From positions 47,930 to 111,929 of the forward strand of contig JAPSLO010000017.1 in NCBI GenBank assembly GCA_031180725.1: DNA of 64,000 nucleotides, given 5' to 3'. Made by a program: the position numbers and the translations under genes. The stretch comes from Roseomonas sp. GTDB lineage: Bacteria > Pseudomonadota > Alphaproteobacteria > Acetobacterales > Acetobacteraceae. Position 1 is the first letter of the stretch; each line of letters begins with the position of its first letter. Below the pieces are notes generated by a model. The model saw only the letters and a list, made by a program, of their open reading frames with translations. It did not search any database and was not told the DNA's origin. This document shows positions 48,749-56,595 of the stretch, piece by piece.

Positions 48749-49548
48749 CACCTGGTCCTTGCACCCCGGCCGGCGGGGTCCGGGGGCACGAGGGCAGCGC
48801 CCCCGGAAACCCGCGCCGCCTCCAGGCTGGCATAGACGTCCCCGGAATTCGCCGCATGCGGCAGCGCCGCGATCCAGGCCGCCATGGCCACGGCGTCGAT
48901 CGGCGCCGGGTGGATGAAGCGCATCTCCTCCCCCAGACAGGCGTTGAAGGCGCGGTAGCCCAGTATGGCCAGGCGATCCAGGCATTGCCGCGCGACATCG
49001 CGCTGGATGGTGGTGAACTCGAAGGACAGCGCCCGCGGCGCGAAGGAGAGCCCGGCCAGCGCCGCCGCCTCATAGCCCTCCACATCGATCTTGATGAAGT
49101 CCGGCCGGCCATGTTCCGCCGCCAGCGCATCCAGCGTGACCACCGGCAGGCGCAGCGTGGCGTCCCAGACCTGGCCTTCCCAGCCCGGGGCGCCTTCGGC
49201 CGCAGCGACGAAGGCGTCGGAGGCGGTGGCGACCGTCGGATTGGCGCTGTTCACCCGCAGCACCGCCTCGCCTGGCGCCGCGCCGACCAGCGCGGCGCGG
49301 CGGGCCACGCCGGGATCGCGGCCGAAGACCAGGCGCAGCAGCCGCGCCAGGCGCGGTTGCGGCTCCACCGCCACCGCCCGGGCGCCGAGCCGCCGGAAGC
49401 TGGCCGTGCGGTCGCCGACATGCGCGCCGATGTCGAAGCCCAGTTCACCGGGCCCCAGGAACCGGGCCAGGAAGGCATCCAGCGCCGCGGCGTGGCCAGG
49501 GGCGTAGTAGGTGCGCAGCGAACGGCCGATGGCCGCGGCCGTGGTCAT
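48748..49548 (-). CDS. FkbM-family methyltransferase
   Basis: A 266-residue SAM-dependent methyltransferase of the FkbM type. The SAM-binding motif is ELGFDIGAHVGDRTASFRRLGARAVAVEPQP (from about residue 34), and the second conserved region is RPDFIKIDVEGYEAAALAG near 150. FkbM proteins O-methylate sugars or other hydroxyls, often in surface glycans. The last 20 or so residues (SGGAALVPPDPAGRG) are encoded by a segment that matches a dispersed intergenic repeat (see findings). It overlaps the neighbour genes on both sides. Confidence 0.9.
   Translation of the reverse strand: MTTAAAIGRSLRTYYAPGHAAALDAFLARFLGPGELGFDIGAHVGDRTASFRRLGARAVAVEPQPRLARLLRLVFGRDPGVARRAALVGAAPGEAVLRVNSANPTVATASDAFVAAAEGAPGWEGQVWDATLRLPVVTLDALAAEHGRPDFIKIDVEGYEAAALAGLSFAPRALSFEFTTIQRDVARQCLDRLAILGYRAFNACLGEEMRFIHPAPIDAVAMAAWIAALPHAANSGDVYASLEAARVSGGAALVPPDPAGRGARTR
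48770..48813. repeat. Dispersed GC-rich repeat inside the fkbM 3' end
   Basis: GGCGGGGTCCGGGGGC followed by a GCAGCGCCCCCGG segment resembles the repeats at 391-457, 16882-17116 and 19254-19324, but here it is translated as the C-terminus of the FkbM protein. Confidence 0.55.
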
Positions 49549-50429
49549 CAGGCGAAGATCACCGCGCAGCCGCCGGCCTGCTCGGGCGGCACCATGGCGC
49601 CGTCCGGCGCATCCCGCAGCCCGGGACCCAGCAGGGCGCGGGCCTTGGCGCCGCCATCCTCGGTGCGGATCACCATGCCCGCCATGAAGGGCAGGCTGGG
49701 GATGCCAACGCCCGGCAGCAGGCGGGGCAGGGCCTCAGGCGGCAGGACGCGGATCAGCGTTTCCATGCGCGGACTGTCCGGCCCCGCAGCCCGGGCGGCG
49801 CCGGGCAGGCGCAGCCGGAAGCCGGCCACGGGGTCGGGCTCGGCCGGCAGGCCCGAAAGCTTCGCCAGCCGCGCCGTGGTCGCGGCCGGGTCGGCACTGG
49901 CCAGGATGGCGCTTTCCAGCGCGATGGCGCCGTTGCGATGGCCCATCCAGCGCGCGTCCCAGACCAGCTCCGGCGTCAGGTGCTGCACAAGCTGCACCCG
50001 GCCTTCCGGCGCATCGGGGAAGGGCAGGCGGGCGAAGCGCGCGATCGGGCCGCCGGGCTCCACCGGCCGCTGTAGCCAGGCGATGCCGGGGATGTCCAGC
50101 CCCCCGCGGCGCAGCCGTTCCAGATTGCCCTCCGCGTCGCCGATGGAGAGCGCCAGGATATGCGCGCCCTCGTAGCGTTCCACGAAGCGGTCCACGCCAT
50201 TGGCGAACAGCGCGGGGTCCAGGATGCCCAGCAGCTCGACATAGCCGTGGCGAAGGAAGGCGCAGCGGTTGCCGCTGCCGAAGGGCTCGACCGGCCCCTC
50301 CGGCGTGCGGCGGCCGGATTGCTGCGCCATGGGCGAGAGCGCGAAGCCTATCGCCTCCCACGCCGCCCAGAGCGGCGCCGGATCGCGGGCGCAGAGACCG
50401 AGGTGATCCAGCGCGAGCGCGGTGCTCAC
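49548..50429 (-). CDS. VOC-family (glyoxalase-like) protein
   Basis: A 293-residue protein with a glyoxalase-like double module. It begins ALDHLGLCARDPAPLWAAWEAIGF, includes RHGYVELLGILDP and HILALSIGDAEGNLERL, and has the C-terminal VPPEQAGGCAVIF typical of the 'glyoxalase-like domain' (PF13468 type). Such proteins bind a divalent metal and act on diverse small molecules; the substrate is unknown. The GTG start at 50429 overlaps the GST stop (GTGA), and the stop overlaps the fkbM start. A longer upstream frame is antisense-like and rejected. Confidence 0.85.
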   Translation of the reverse strand: MSTALALDHLGLCARDPAPLWAAWEAIGFALSPMAQQSGRRTPEGPVEPFGSGNRCAFLRHGYVELLGILDPALFANGVDRFVERYEGAHILALSIGDAEGNLERLRRGGLDIPGIAWLQRPVEPGGPIARFARLPFPDAPEGRVQLVQHLTPELVWDARWMGHRNGAIALESAILASADPAATTARLAKLSGLPAEPDPVAGFRLRLPGAARAAGPDSPRMETLIRVLPPEALPRLLPGVGIPSLPFMAGMVIRTEDGGAKARALLGPGLRDAPDGAMVPPEQAGGCAVIFA

Positions 50430-51082
50430 GCCGTGATGTCCTCGTATTTCGACAGCAGCCAGTCGGCCGGTTCGCGCGCCGCCTCGTCGTACCAGCGCGC
50501 CACCAGCGGATGGGCGCGGACGGCGGCGCAATAGGCCCTGCTCGTCTCGCTCAGGTCCGGCTTCCAGGTCAGGAAGCGCGTGACAACCGGGGCGAACATC
50601 GCATCCGCCGCACCGAATTCCTTGCCGAACAGGAAGGGCCCGCCATGGGCCGAGAGCGCCTCGGCCCAGATCGCCTCGATGCGCGCGATATCGGCCAGCG
50701 CTTCCGGCGTGCGGCGCAGCCCGGCGAAGTCCCGGCCCAGATTCATCGGCATGGAGACGCGCAGCCCGCGGAAGCCGGCATGCATCTCGGAGGCGATGCT
50801 GCGTGCATGGGCGCGGGCGGTGCGGTCCTGCGGCCACAGCGCGGGGTGGAATTCCGCGCAGTATTCCGCGATGGCGAGGCTTTCCCACACGCGCGCGCCG
50901 CGGTGTTCCAGGAAGGGCACCAGGCCCGTGGGAGAGATCGCCTTGATCGCCGCGGTCCCGTTCTCTGCCAACGGCACCACCACTTCCTCCACATCCAGCC
51001 TGGCCAGCCGCACCAGCAGCCAGCCGCGCAGGCTCCAGGAGGAGTAGCGCTTCGTTCCGATCACCAGCCGGCCTTCCGCCAT
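50426..51082 (-). CDS. Glutathione S-transferase family protein
   Basis: A 218-residue GST. The N-terminal thioredoxin-fold domain has YSSWSLRGWLLVRLARL near residue 13 with the catalytic serine region, and GLVPFLEHRG, WESLAIAEYCAE for glutathione contacts. The helical C-terminal domain covers about 90-215. It is the first gene of a four-gene overlapping operon with VOC, FkbM and WecA-like genes. It is similar to zeta/maleylacetoacetate-type GSTs, but no specific substrate can be assigned. It is divergent from the CapD-like gene. Confidence 0.92.
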   Translation of the reverse strand: MAEGRLVIGTKRYSSWSLRGWLLVRLARLDVEEVVVPLAENGTAAIKAISPTGLVPFLEHRGARVWESLAIAEYCAEFHPALWPQDRTARAHARSIASEMHAGFRGLRVSMPMNLGRDFAGLRRTPEALADIARIEAIWAEALSAHGGPFLFGKEFGAADAMFAPVVTRFLTWKPDLSETSRAYCAAVRAHPLVARWYDEAAREPADWLLSKYEDITA

Positions 51083-51189
51083 GTCGCGTCCCCCGAATTG
51101 CGAGCGGGGTTATGACATGGAGGCCCAGGCGCGTCATGCCGGCAGCCCGCCTTCCGGCCCGCCCCTGCCGGGTCTATGGGAGCCCCACG

Positions 51190-53160
51190 ATGGCGGCGAC
51201 GGCTCGGGACAGGATCCTGCTCAATCTGGGGCTGGACGCGGCGGTGGCGGCATTGGCCGTGCCGGCCGCGGTCTGGCTCGCCGCCCCCGGCGCCTGGCCG
51301 CCGGGGGTCTGGTGGCTCTTCGGCCTGCCGGCCGGCGCGGCCTGCCTGCTGCTGGCCGGCTGGCCGCTCGGCCTGCCGCGGCAATACTGGCGCTTCGCCG
51401 GCCTGCCCGACCTGCTGGCCACCAGCGCCGCCGCCGGGCTTGGCGCCCTCGGTCTCAGCGCGCTCGGGGCACTGGTCGGCGCCTGGCAATCGCCCAACCC
51501 TGCCTTCCCGGCGATCCATGCCCTGCTGCTGGCCGCCATGCTTGCCGCGCCGCGCATCACCGCCCGGCTGCGGCATGCCGGCCGCGGCGGGCCGCTGGCC
51601 GATACTCCCGCGCAATCCGTGCTGCTGGTCGGTGCCGGCGATGGCGCGGATCTGTTCATCCGCGCCCTGATGCAGGAACGTCGCGCGGCCTATCGGCCCA
51701 TCGGCATCCTCTCGCTCCGCTCGCGGCAGATGGGCCGGCGCATCCTGGGCGTGCCCGTGCTGGGCACGGCCGAGGATGCGGCCCATGTGCTGGACAGCCT
51801 GCGCGACGAAGGCCGGCTGCCCGGCCTGGTGCTGCTCGCCACCCAGCAGCTCCAGGGGCTGGAACTGCAGCGGCTGCTGGATTCCTGCGACCGCCACGGC
51901 GTGATGGTGAAGCGTCTGCCCAGCCTCACCCAGCTTCGCCCTGCTGCCCGCCGCCCCGGCGAACGCGGCGAGCCCGAGCCCCGCATCACGCTGCGCCCGA
52001 TCGAGCTGGAGGAGCTGCTGGACCGCCCGCAGGTGCCCCTGGACCGGGAGGAGATGGCCCGGCTGATCCAGGGCCGCCGCGTGCTGGTGACGGGCGCCGG
52101 CGGCTCCATCGGCGGGGAGCTGGCGCGGCAGGTGGCAGCCCTCGGCCCGGCCAGCCTGGTGCTGCTCGATCACGGCGAATACGTGCTGTACGAGATCGAC
52201 CTGGAGATCCGGGAACGCCACCCGGAACTCCCGCGCCGCGCCGTGCTGGCCGATATCCGCGACGAGCCGCGCATCCGCCGCCTGTTCGAGGAGTTGAGGC
52301 CCGAGCTGGTCTTCCACGCCGCCGCACTGAAACACGTGCCGATGCTGGAACACGACCCGCTGGAGGGGCTGCTGACCAACTCCCTCGGCACCCGCGTGGT
52401 GGCCGATGCGGCACGCGCCAATGGCTGCGGGTTGATGGTGATGATCTCCACCGACAAGGCGGTGAACCCGGCCAGCGTCATGGGTGCCAGCAAGCGCGTG
52501 GCGGAGATGTACTGCCAGGCGCTGGATCGCGACGCGCGGCGCGGCGCGGGCGCGGGGGGCAAGGGCGGCATGCGCCTGGTCACGGTGCGCTTCGGCAATG
52601 TGCTGGGGTCCACCGGCAGCGTGGTGCCGCTGTTCCGCCGCCAGCTCGAGCGCGGCGGGCCGATCACCGTCACCCATCCGGACATGAGCCGCTACTTCAT
52701 GACGGTGCGCGAGGCGGTGGGGCTGGTGCTGCAGGCCAGCGTCGTCGGCGTCGCCGATGCCGAATGGTTCCGCGGCGCCTCGGACCGCGCCGACCAGCCG
52801 CCGGAGTTGCGCGAGGGCGGCATCTTCGTGCTGGACATGGGCAAGCCCGTGAAGATCGTGGAGCTGGCCCGCCGCCTGGTGCGCCTGGCCGGGCTGCGCC
52901 CCGACGAGGATATCGAGATCCGCTTCACTGGCCTGCGCCCCGGCGAGAAGCTGTACGAGGAGCTGTTCCACGGCCAGGAACCGCCCCTGCCCACGGCCTT
53001 CCCTGGCCTGCTGATGGCCGTGCCCCGCACCGCCGATGCGGCGGAGATCGCGGCGGCGATCGACCGGCTGGCCAGCCTGGCGCGCAGCGGCCAGCGCGAC
53101 GCGGCGCTGGCGGAGCTGAAGCGCTTGGTGCCGGAATACGTGCCGCCGGGCGGCGTCTGA
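51190..53160 (+). CDS. CapD/WbpM-like nucleotide-sugar 4,6-dehydratase
   Basis: A 656-residue membrane-anchored enzyme. Four N-terminal membrane segments (about 1-130) precede a first Rossmann unit (VLLVGAGDGADLFIRAL, near 140) and the catalytic SDR domain from about 295 (VLVTGAGGSIGGELARQ). The catalytic region contains STDKAVNPASVMGASKR, with Met in place of the usual Tyr as in the WbpM/FlaA1 group. It converts UDP-GlcNAc to 4-keto-6-deoxy sugars for surface polysaccharide. ATG 51190 is preferred; the frame is open 26 codons more. It is followed by the DegT aminotransferase gene, which can aminate the keto sugar. Confidence 0.92.
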   Translation: MAATARDRILLNLGLDAAVAALAVPAAVWLAAPGAWPPGVWWLFGLPAGAACLLLAGWPLGLPRQYWRFAGLPDLLATSAAAGLGALGLSALGALVGAWQSPNPAFPAIHALLLAAMLAAPRITARLRHAGRGGPLADTPAQSVLLVGAGDGADLFIRALMQERRAAYRPIGILSLRSRQMGRRILGVPVLGTAEDAAHVLDSLRDEGRLPGLVLLATQQLQGLELQRLLDSCDRHGVMVKRLPSLTQLRPAARRPGERGEPEPRITLRPIELEELLDRPQVPLDREEMARLIQGRRVLVTGAGGSIGGELARQVAALGPASLVLLDHGEYVLYEIDLEIRERHPELPRRAVLADIRDEPRIRRLFEELRPELVFHAAALKHVPMLEHDPLEGLLTNSLGTRVVADAARANGCGLMVMISTDKAVNPASVMGASKRVAEMYCQALDRDARRGAGAGGKGGMRLVTVRFGNVLGSTGSVVPLFRRQLERGGPITVTHPDMSRYFMTVREAVGLVLQASVVGVADAEWFRGASDRADQPPELREGGIFVLDMGKPVKIVELARRLVRLAGLRPDEDIEIRFTGLRPGEKLYEELFHGQEPPLPTAFPGLLMAVPRTADAAEIAAAIDRLASLARSGQRDAALAELKRLVPEYVPPGGV

Positions 53161-53265
53161 CCAGGCCCGGCGCAGCCGCAACGCATCGAAACGGCCGGTG
53201 ATTTGGCCCCGGCCCCGCCCGGGTCTATGCAGCCCGCCGCGATTTCCCAGTGACGGACTTCCTTG

Positions 53266-54420
53266 ATGAACACTGCGCGCCCCATCGCCCTGTTCGACAT
53301 GAAGGCCCAGCAGGCGCTGATCCGCGCCGAGCTGGATCGGCGCATCGCCGCCGTGCTGGATTCCGGCGCCTTCATCAACGGGCCCGAGGTGCGGGAGCTG
53401 GAGGCGAAGCTGGCGGAATTCGCCGGCTGCGGCCAGGCGGTGGGCGTCTCCTCCGGCACGGATGCCCTGCAGATCGCAATGATGGCCGAGGACATCGGCC
53501 GCGGTGACGCGGTGTTCCTGCCCGCCTTCACCTACACGGCGACGGCGGAGGTTCCGCTGGTGCTGGGCGCGACGCCGGTCTTCGTGGATGTGGACCCCGT
53601 CACCTTCAACATCGACTTGGCCGACCTGAAGCGCCGCATCGCGCTGGTGCAGCAGGAGGGCCAACTGCGCCCGCGCGCCGTGGTGGGGGTGGACCTGTTC
53701 GGCCTGCCCGCCGATTGGCCCGCGCTGGAGGCGATCTGCGCCGAGCATGGCCTGTTCGCGCTGGACGACGCCGCCCAGGCCTTCGGCGGCGCGCTGCACG
53801 GCAAGCGGCTGGGCCGCTGGGCCCACGCGGCGGCGCTGAGCTTCTATCCCACCAAGACGCTGGGCTGTTACGGGGATGGCGGTGCCATCCTGACCGACGA
53901 TGCCGAGCGCGCGGAGCTGTACCGTCAGCTCCGCACCCATGGCGAGGGCAAGTCCCGCTACGAGGTGCTGCGCACCGGCATGAACGGTCGGCTGGACACC
54001 ATCCAGGCCACCATCCTGCTGGCCAAGCTGAGCCTGCTGGAGGAGGAGCTGAAGTCCCGCGCGCGCATCGCCGCCCAGTACGGCGAAGGCCTGCGCGGCG
54101 CGGTGCAGGTGCCCGCCGCCACGCCGGGCGCCGATCATGCCTGGGGCCTTTATTCCGTGCTCCTGCCGGAAGGCACCGACCGCGCGCGGGTGCAGGAGGC
54201 CTGCAAGGCGGCGGGCGTGCCGACCGCCGTCTATTATCCCAAGCCGCTGCACCACCAGCCGGCCTATGCCGCGGCCCACGCCGGCAGCATCACCGGCGGC
54301 CCGCCGCCACTGCCGGTCAGCGAGATGCTGTGCCAGCGCATCATGTCCTTGCCGATGCATCCGTACCTGACCGAGGCCGAGGTCGGGCGGGTGGTGACGG
54401 CGCTGCGCGCGGCGCTGTAG
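53266..54420 (+). CDS. DegT/DnrJ/EryC1/StrS-family sugar aminotransferase
   Basis: A 384-residue PLP enzyme. The cofactor lysine is in SFYPTKTLGCYGDGGAI near residue 195. LDDAAQAFGG gives the ring-stacking aspartate. The N-terminal phrase ALIRAELDRRIAAVLDSGAFINGPEV is typical. It aminates a 4-keto-6-deoxy (or 3-keto) nucleotide sugar with glutamate. Its place 105 bases after the CapD-like dehydratase suggests the two make an amino-deoxy sugar such as bacillosamine or a viosamine derivative (inference). ATG 53266 is used rather than TTG 53263. Confidence 0.94.
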   Translation: MNTARPIALFDMKAQQALIRAELDRRIAAVLDSGAFINGPEVRELEAKLAEFAGCGQAVGVSSGTDALQIAMMAEDIGRGDAVFLPAFTYTATAEVPLVLGATPVFVDVDPVTFNIDLADLKRRIALVQQEGQLRPRAVVGVDLFGLPADWPALEAICAEHGLFALDDAAQAFGGALHGKRLGRWAHAAALSFYPTKTLGCYGDGGAILTDDAERAELYRQLRTHGEGKSRYEVLRTGMNGRLDTIQATILLAKLSLLEEELKSRARIAAQYGEGLRGAVQVPAATPGADHAWGLYSVLLPEGTDRARVQEACKAAGVPTAVYYPKPLHHQPAYAAAHAGSITGGPPPLPVSEMLCQRIMSLPMHPYLTEAEVGRVVTALRAAL

Positions 54421-54428
54421 GCTCTGTC

Positions 54429-54569
54429 GGAAGGGGCGCTGCCCCTCCCGAACCCACCCCGCCAAGGGGCAGTGACCCCTTGGATCCCATGAATTTTTCA
54501 ACGTGATCGAGGTCCAGAAGGCTAAGCCTCCTGGCGGGTGGGGTCCCGGGGAGGGCAGAGCCCTCCACG
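54429..54569. repeat. Composite nested-palindrome element, short full copy
   Basis: Left arm GGAAGGGGCGCTGCCCCTCC plus CGAACCCACCCCGCCAAGGG; right arm CCTGGCGGGTGGGGTCCCGG plus GGAGGGCAGAGCCCTCC. The AT-rich centre (ATGAATTTTTCAACG) lacks the extra inner arms of the longer copies. It lies between the convergent DegT and nth genes and probably ends both transcripts. Confidence 0.75.
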
Positions 54570-54576
54570 GAAGGCC

Positions 54577-55329
54577 CTACCGCCCCACCGGCGGCGCCAG
54601 CACCTTGTCCCTGTAGTTGCAATGGGCCACAGCCGGGCAGCGCCAGCATTCCGGCATCCTGGCCTTGCAGATGTAGCGCCCGTGCAGAATCAGCCAGTGA
54701 TGCGCGTCCCGCAGCAGATCCGGCGGGCACTTGCGCACCAGCCCGTCCTCCACCTCCCGCGGAGTCTTCCCCGGGGCCAGGCCGGTGCGATTGCCCAGGC
54801 GGAAAATATGCGTATCCACCGCCATCGCGTTCTCGCCGAAGGCGACGTTCAGCACGACATTGGCGGTCTTCCGCCCGACCCCGGGCAACGCCTCCAGCGC
54901 CGCGCGGTCGGCCGGGACCTGGCCGCCATGCTTCTCCACGAGTTGCTGCGCCAGCGCCGCCACGTTGCGCGCCTTGGCCTGCCAGAGCCCGATGCGCCGG
55001 ATGTAGGGTGCGATCCCCTCCGCCCCCAGCGCCGCCATGGAGGACGCGTCCGGGGCGGCATCGAACAGGGCCGGGGTGCATTTGTTCACCGCCGCATCCG
55101 TGGTCTGGGCCGACAGCACCACCGCGACCAGCAAAGTGAAGGGGTCGCGGTAGTGCAGCTCCGTCTCCGGGGCCGGGTTGGCGGCGGCCAGGGCGCGCAG
55201 GAAGGCGGCCGCCTGGGCGGCGTTCATGGCCCGCGCCCGGCGCGGCGCGGCCGCGCTGCCATGCAGCGGGGCCTTCACAGCCTTGCGGGGTCGGGCAGCG
55301 GACTTGGTCGAAGCAGCGTCAGAAGCCAT
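54577..55329 (-). CDS. nth: Endonuclease III
   Basis: A 250-residue DNA glycosylase/AP lyase that removes oxidised pyrimidines. The helix-hairpin-helix is ALPGVGRKTANVVLNVAFGE with the catalytic lysine in GRKTA, the catalytic aspartate is in AVDTHIFRLGNR, and the iron-sulfur loop is CKARMPECWRCPAVAHC (C-x6-C-x2-C-x5-C). There is a 34-residue basic Ala/Lys/Arg-rich N-terminal extension before MNAAQAAAF; a start at that second Met is possible. It is divergent from the DUF2244 gene with 35 bases between. Confidence 0.95.
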   Translation of the reverse strand: MASDAASTKSAARPRKAVKAPLHGSAAAPRRARAMNAAQAAAFLRALAAANPAPETELHYRDPFTLLVAVVLSAQTTDAAVNKCTPALFDAAPDASSMAALGAEGIAPYIRRIGLWQAKARNVAALAQQLVEKHGGQVPADRAALEALPGVGRKTANVVLNVAFGENAMAVDTHIFRLGNRTGLAPGKTPREVEDGLVRKCPPDLLRDAHHWLILHGRYICKARMPECWRCPAVAHCNYRDKVLAPPVGR

Positions 55330-55364
55330 GGCGTTCGGCCAGAGCTACCCCATACTTTCGGAGA

Positions 55365-55865
55365 ATGTCAGAGGTCATCCTGTTCGAGGCCGTGACCACC
55401 CCGCACTCCGCGCTGAGCGCGCGGGGCATGCGCTGGCTGTGCGGTGCCGGGCTGGGCCTGGCCCTGGCGCCGGCGCTGCTGAGCGTGGTGCTGGGCGCCT
55501 GGCCGGTCCTCGGCTTCGTGGGCGGCGAGGTCGGGCTGATGCTGGGAATGGTCGCGCTGCACCGGCGCTGGAGCCTCCGGGCGGTGGAACAGGTGCTGCT
55601 GACCGAAGGCCGGCTGCGGCTGCGCCGGGCGGATGGGCGCGGCCGGCAGGAGATGCTGGACCTCGACCCCTACTGGACCCGGCTGGAGCTGGAGGAGCGG
55701 CCGGGCGCCGTGCCGCTGCTGGTGGCGCGAGCCCGCGGACGTCACATGGAAATCGGCCGTTACCTCTCGGCCGAGGAGAAACGCAACCTGCACGCGGCGT
55801 TGGGCAGCGCTCTCAACCGGTACCGGAACCCAGTCTTCGACAACCCGCAACTGCGCGAGGAGTGA
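55365..55865 (+). CDS. DUF2244-family membrane protein
   Basis: A 166-residue protein with two membrane segments (about 25-70: GLGLALAPALLSVVLGAWPV and GGEVGLMLGMVALHRR) followed by a soluble beta-rich domain ending GRYLSAEEKRNLHAALGSAL. This fits DUF2244, an alphaproteobacterial integral-membrane family of unknown function. It commonly neighbours nth, as here. The length is normal. Confidence 0.88.
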   Translation: MSEVILFEAVTTPHSALSARGMRWLCGAGLGLALAPALLSVVLGAWPVLGFVGGEVGLMLGMVALHRRWSLRAVEQVLLTEGRLRLRRADGRGRQEMLDLDPYWTRLELEERPGAVPLLVARARGRHMEIGRYLSAEEKRNLHAALGSALNRYRNPVFDNPQLREE

Positions 55866-55932
55866 CGGGCGCTCGGAGGCGCGGTCCGGCCCCCCGCCCA
55901 GGCCAGCAGACCTGAGGAGGCCCAGGCGCGGC

Positions 55933-56376
55933 TTACTCGGTCGGGGCGAGGCTCTTGATGAGTTCGAAGACCCGCTTGCGGACCGAGGGGTCGGTGATCC
56001 GGTAATAGGCGCGGACCAGTTCCAGCGTCTCGCGGCGGTGCAGCGTGTCGTCCTCGAAGCCGTCCTGGGCTTCCTGGAAGCCGGTAAAGCGGCCGCGGCG
56101 GTCGCCGCCGATCTCGGGCGCCATGTCGTCGAAGAAGAAGCCGATCGGCACGTCCAGCACGCGGGACAGGTCGAACAGCCGGCTGGCGCCGATCCGGTTC
56201 ACCCCGCGCTCGTATTTCTGCACCTGTTGAAAGGTCAGCCCCAGGGCCTCGCCGAGCTTCTCCTGGCTCATGCCGAGAAGCGTGCGCCGCAGGCGCACAC
56301 GGCTGCCAACATGCACGTCGATGGGGCTCGGGCGGTGCTCGCGCTCCGCTCGATCCACGACGTCTTCGCTCGCCAT
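55933..56376 (-). CDS. XRE-family regulator, PraR-like
   Basis: A 147-residue DNA-binding protein. The HTH spans about residues 20-75 (VGSRVRLRRTLLGMSQEKLG, then LTFQQVQKYERGVNRIGASR), and FFFDDM precedes a C-terminal helical tail. It belongs to the conserved alphaproteobacterial group near lnt and metK whose rhizobial members are called PraR. ATG 56376 is chosen because GGAG lies eight bases upstream; an ATG 22 codons earlier lacks a ribosome site. It has its own promoter with an adjacent dyad (next two entries), suggesting autoregulation. It follows lnt on the same strand. Confidence 0.9.
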   Translation of the reverse strand: MASEDVVDRAEREHRPSPIDVHVGSRVRLRRTLLGMSQEKLGEALGLTFQQVQKYERGVNRIGASRLFDLSRVLDVPIGFFFDDMAPEIGGDRRGRFTGFQEAQDGFEDDTLHRRETLELVRAYYRITDPSVRKRVFELIKSLAPTE

Positions 56377-56501
56377 GGCCACGTCTCCGAACTCCGTCGC
56401 CCGAACCTGCCTCGTTGCGCTCTTGCGGCCCGGCTCGGCCATACTGGCCAGGGCGGGCTGAAACGGAAAGCCAGGAAGTGCCTACCGTCCGACCTGCACG
56501 A

Positions 56502-56530
56502 TCCCTACTGTGCCGGTCACATTTTGTCAA
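56502..56530 (-). promoter_or_regulatory. Sigma-70-like promoter of the XRE gene
   Basis: On the minus strand a perfect -35 TTGACA (56530-56525) is followed after 17 bases by TAGGGA (56507-56502) as a -10. It lies about 126 bases upstream of the chosen start codon in a clearly AT-richer patch. Confidence 0.6.
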
Positions 56531-56536
56531 CTCTTT

Positions 56537-56548
56537 TGAGGAATCTCA
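56537..56548. promoter_or_regulatory. TGAG-GAAT-CTCA dyad next to the XRE promoter
   Basis: A perfect 4+4 inverted repeat seven bases upstream of the -35 box. Its place fits an operator, plausibly for the XRE protein itself; binding is not shown. Confidence 0.45.
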
Positions 56549-56595
56549 TAAATTGATCCCAACCGGGGGCTGTGTGCGCGCGGCGCATCAACACG

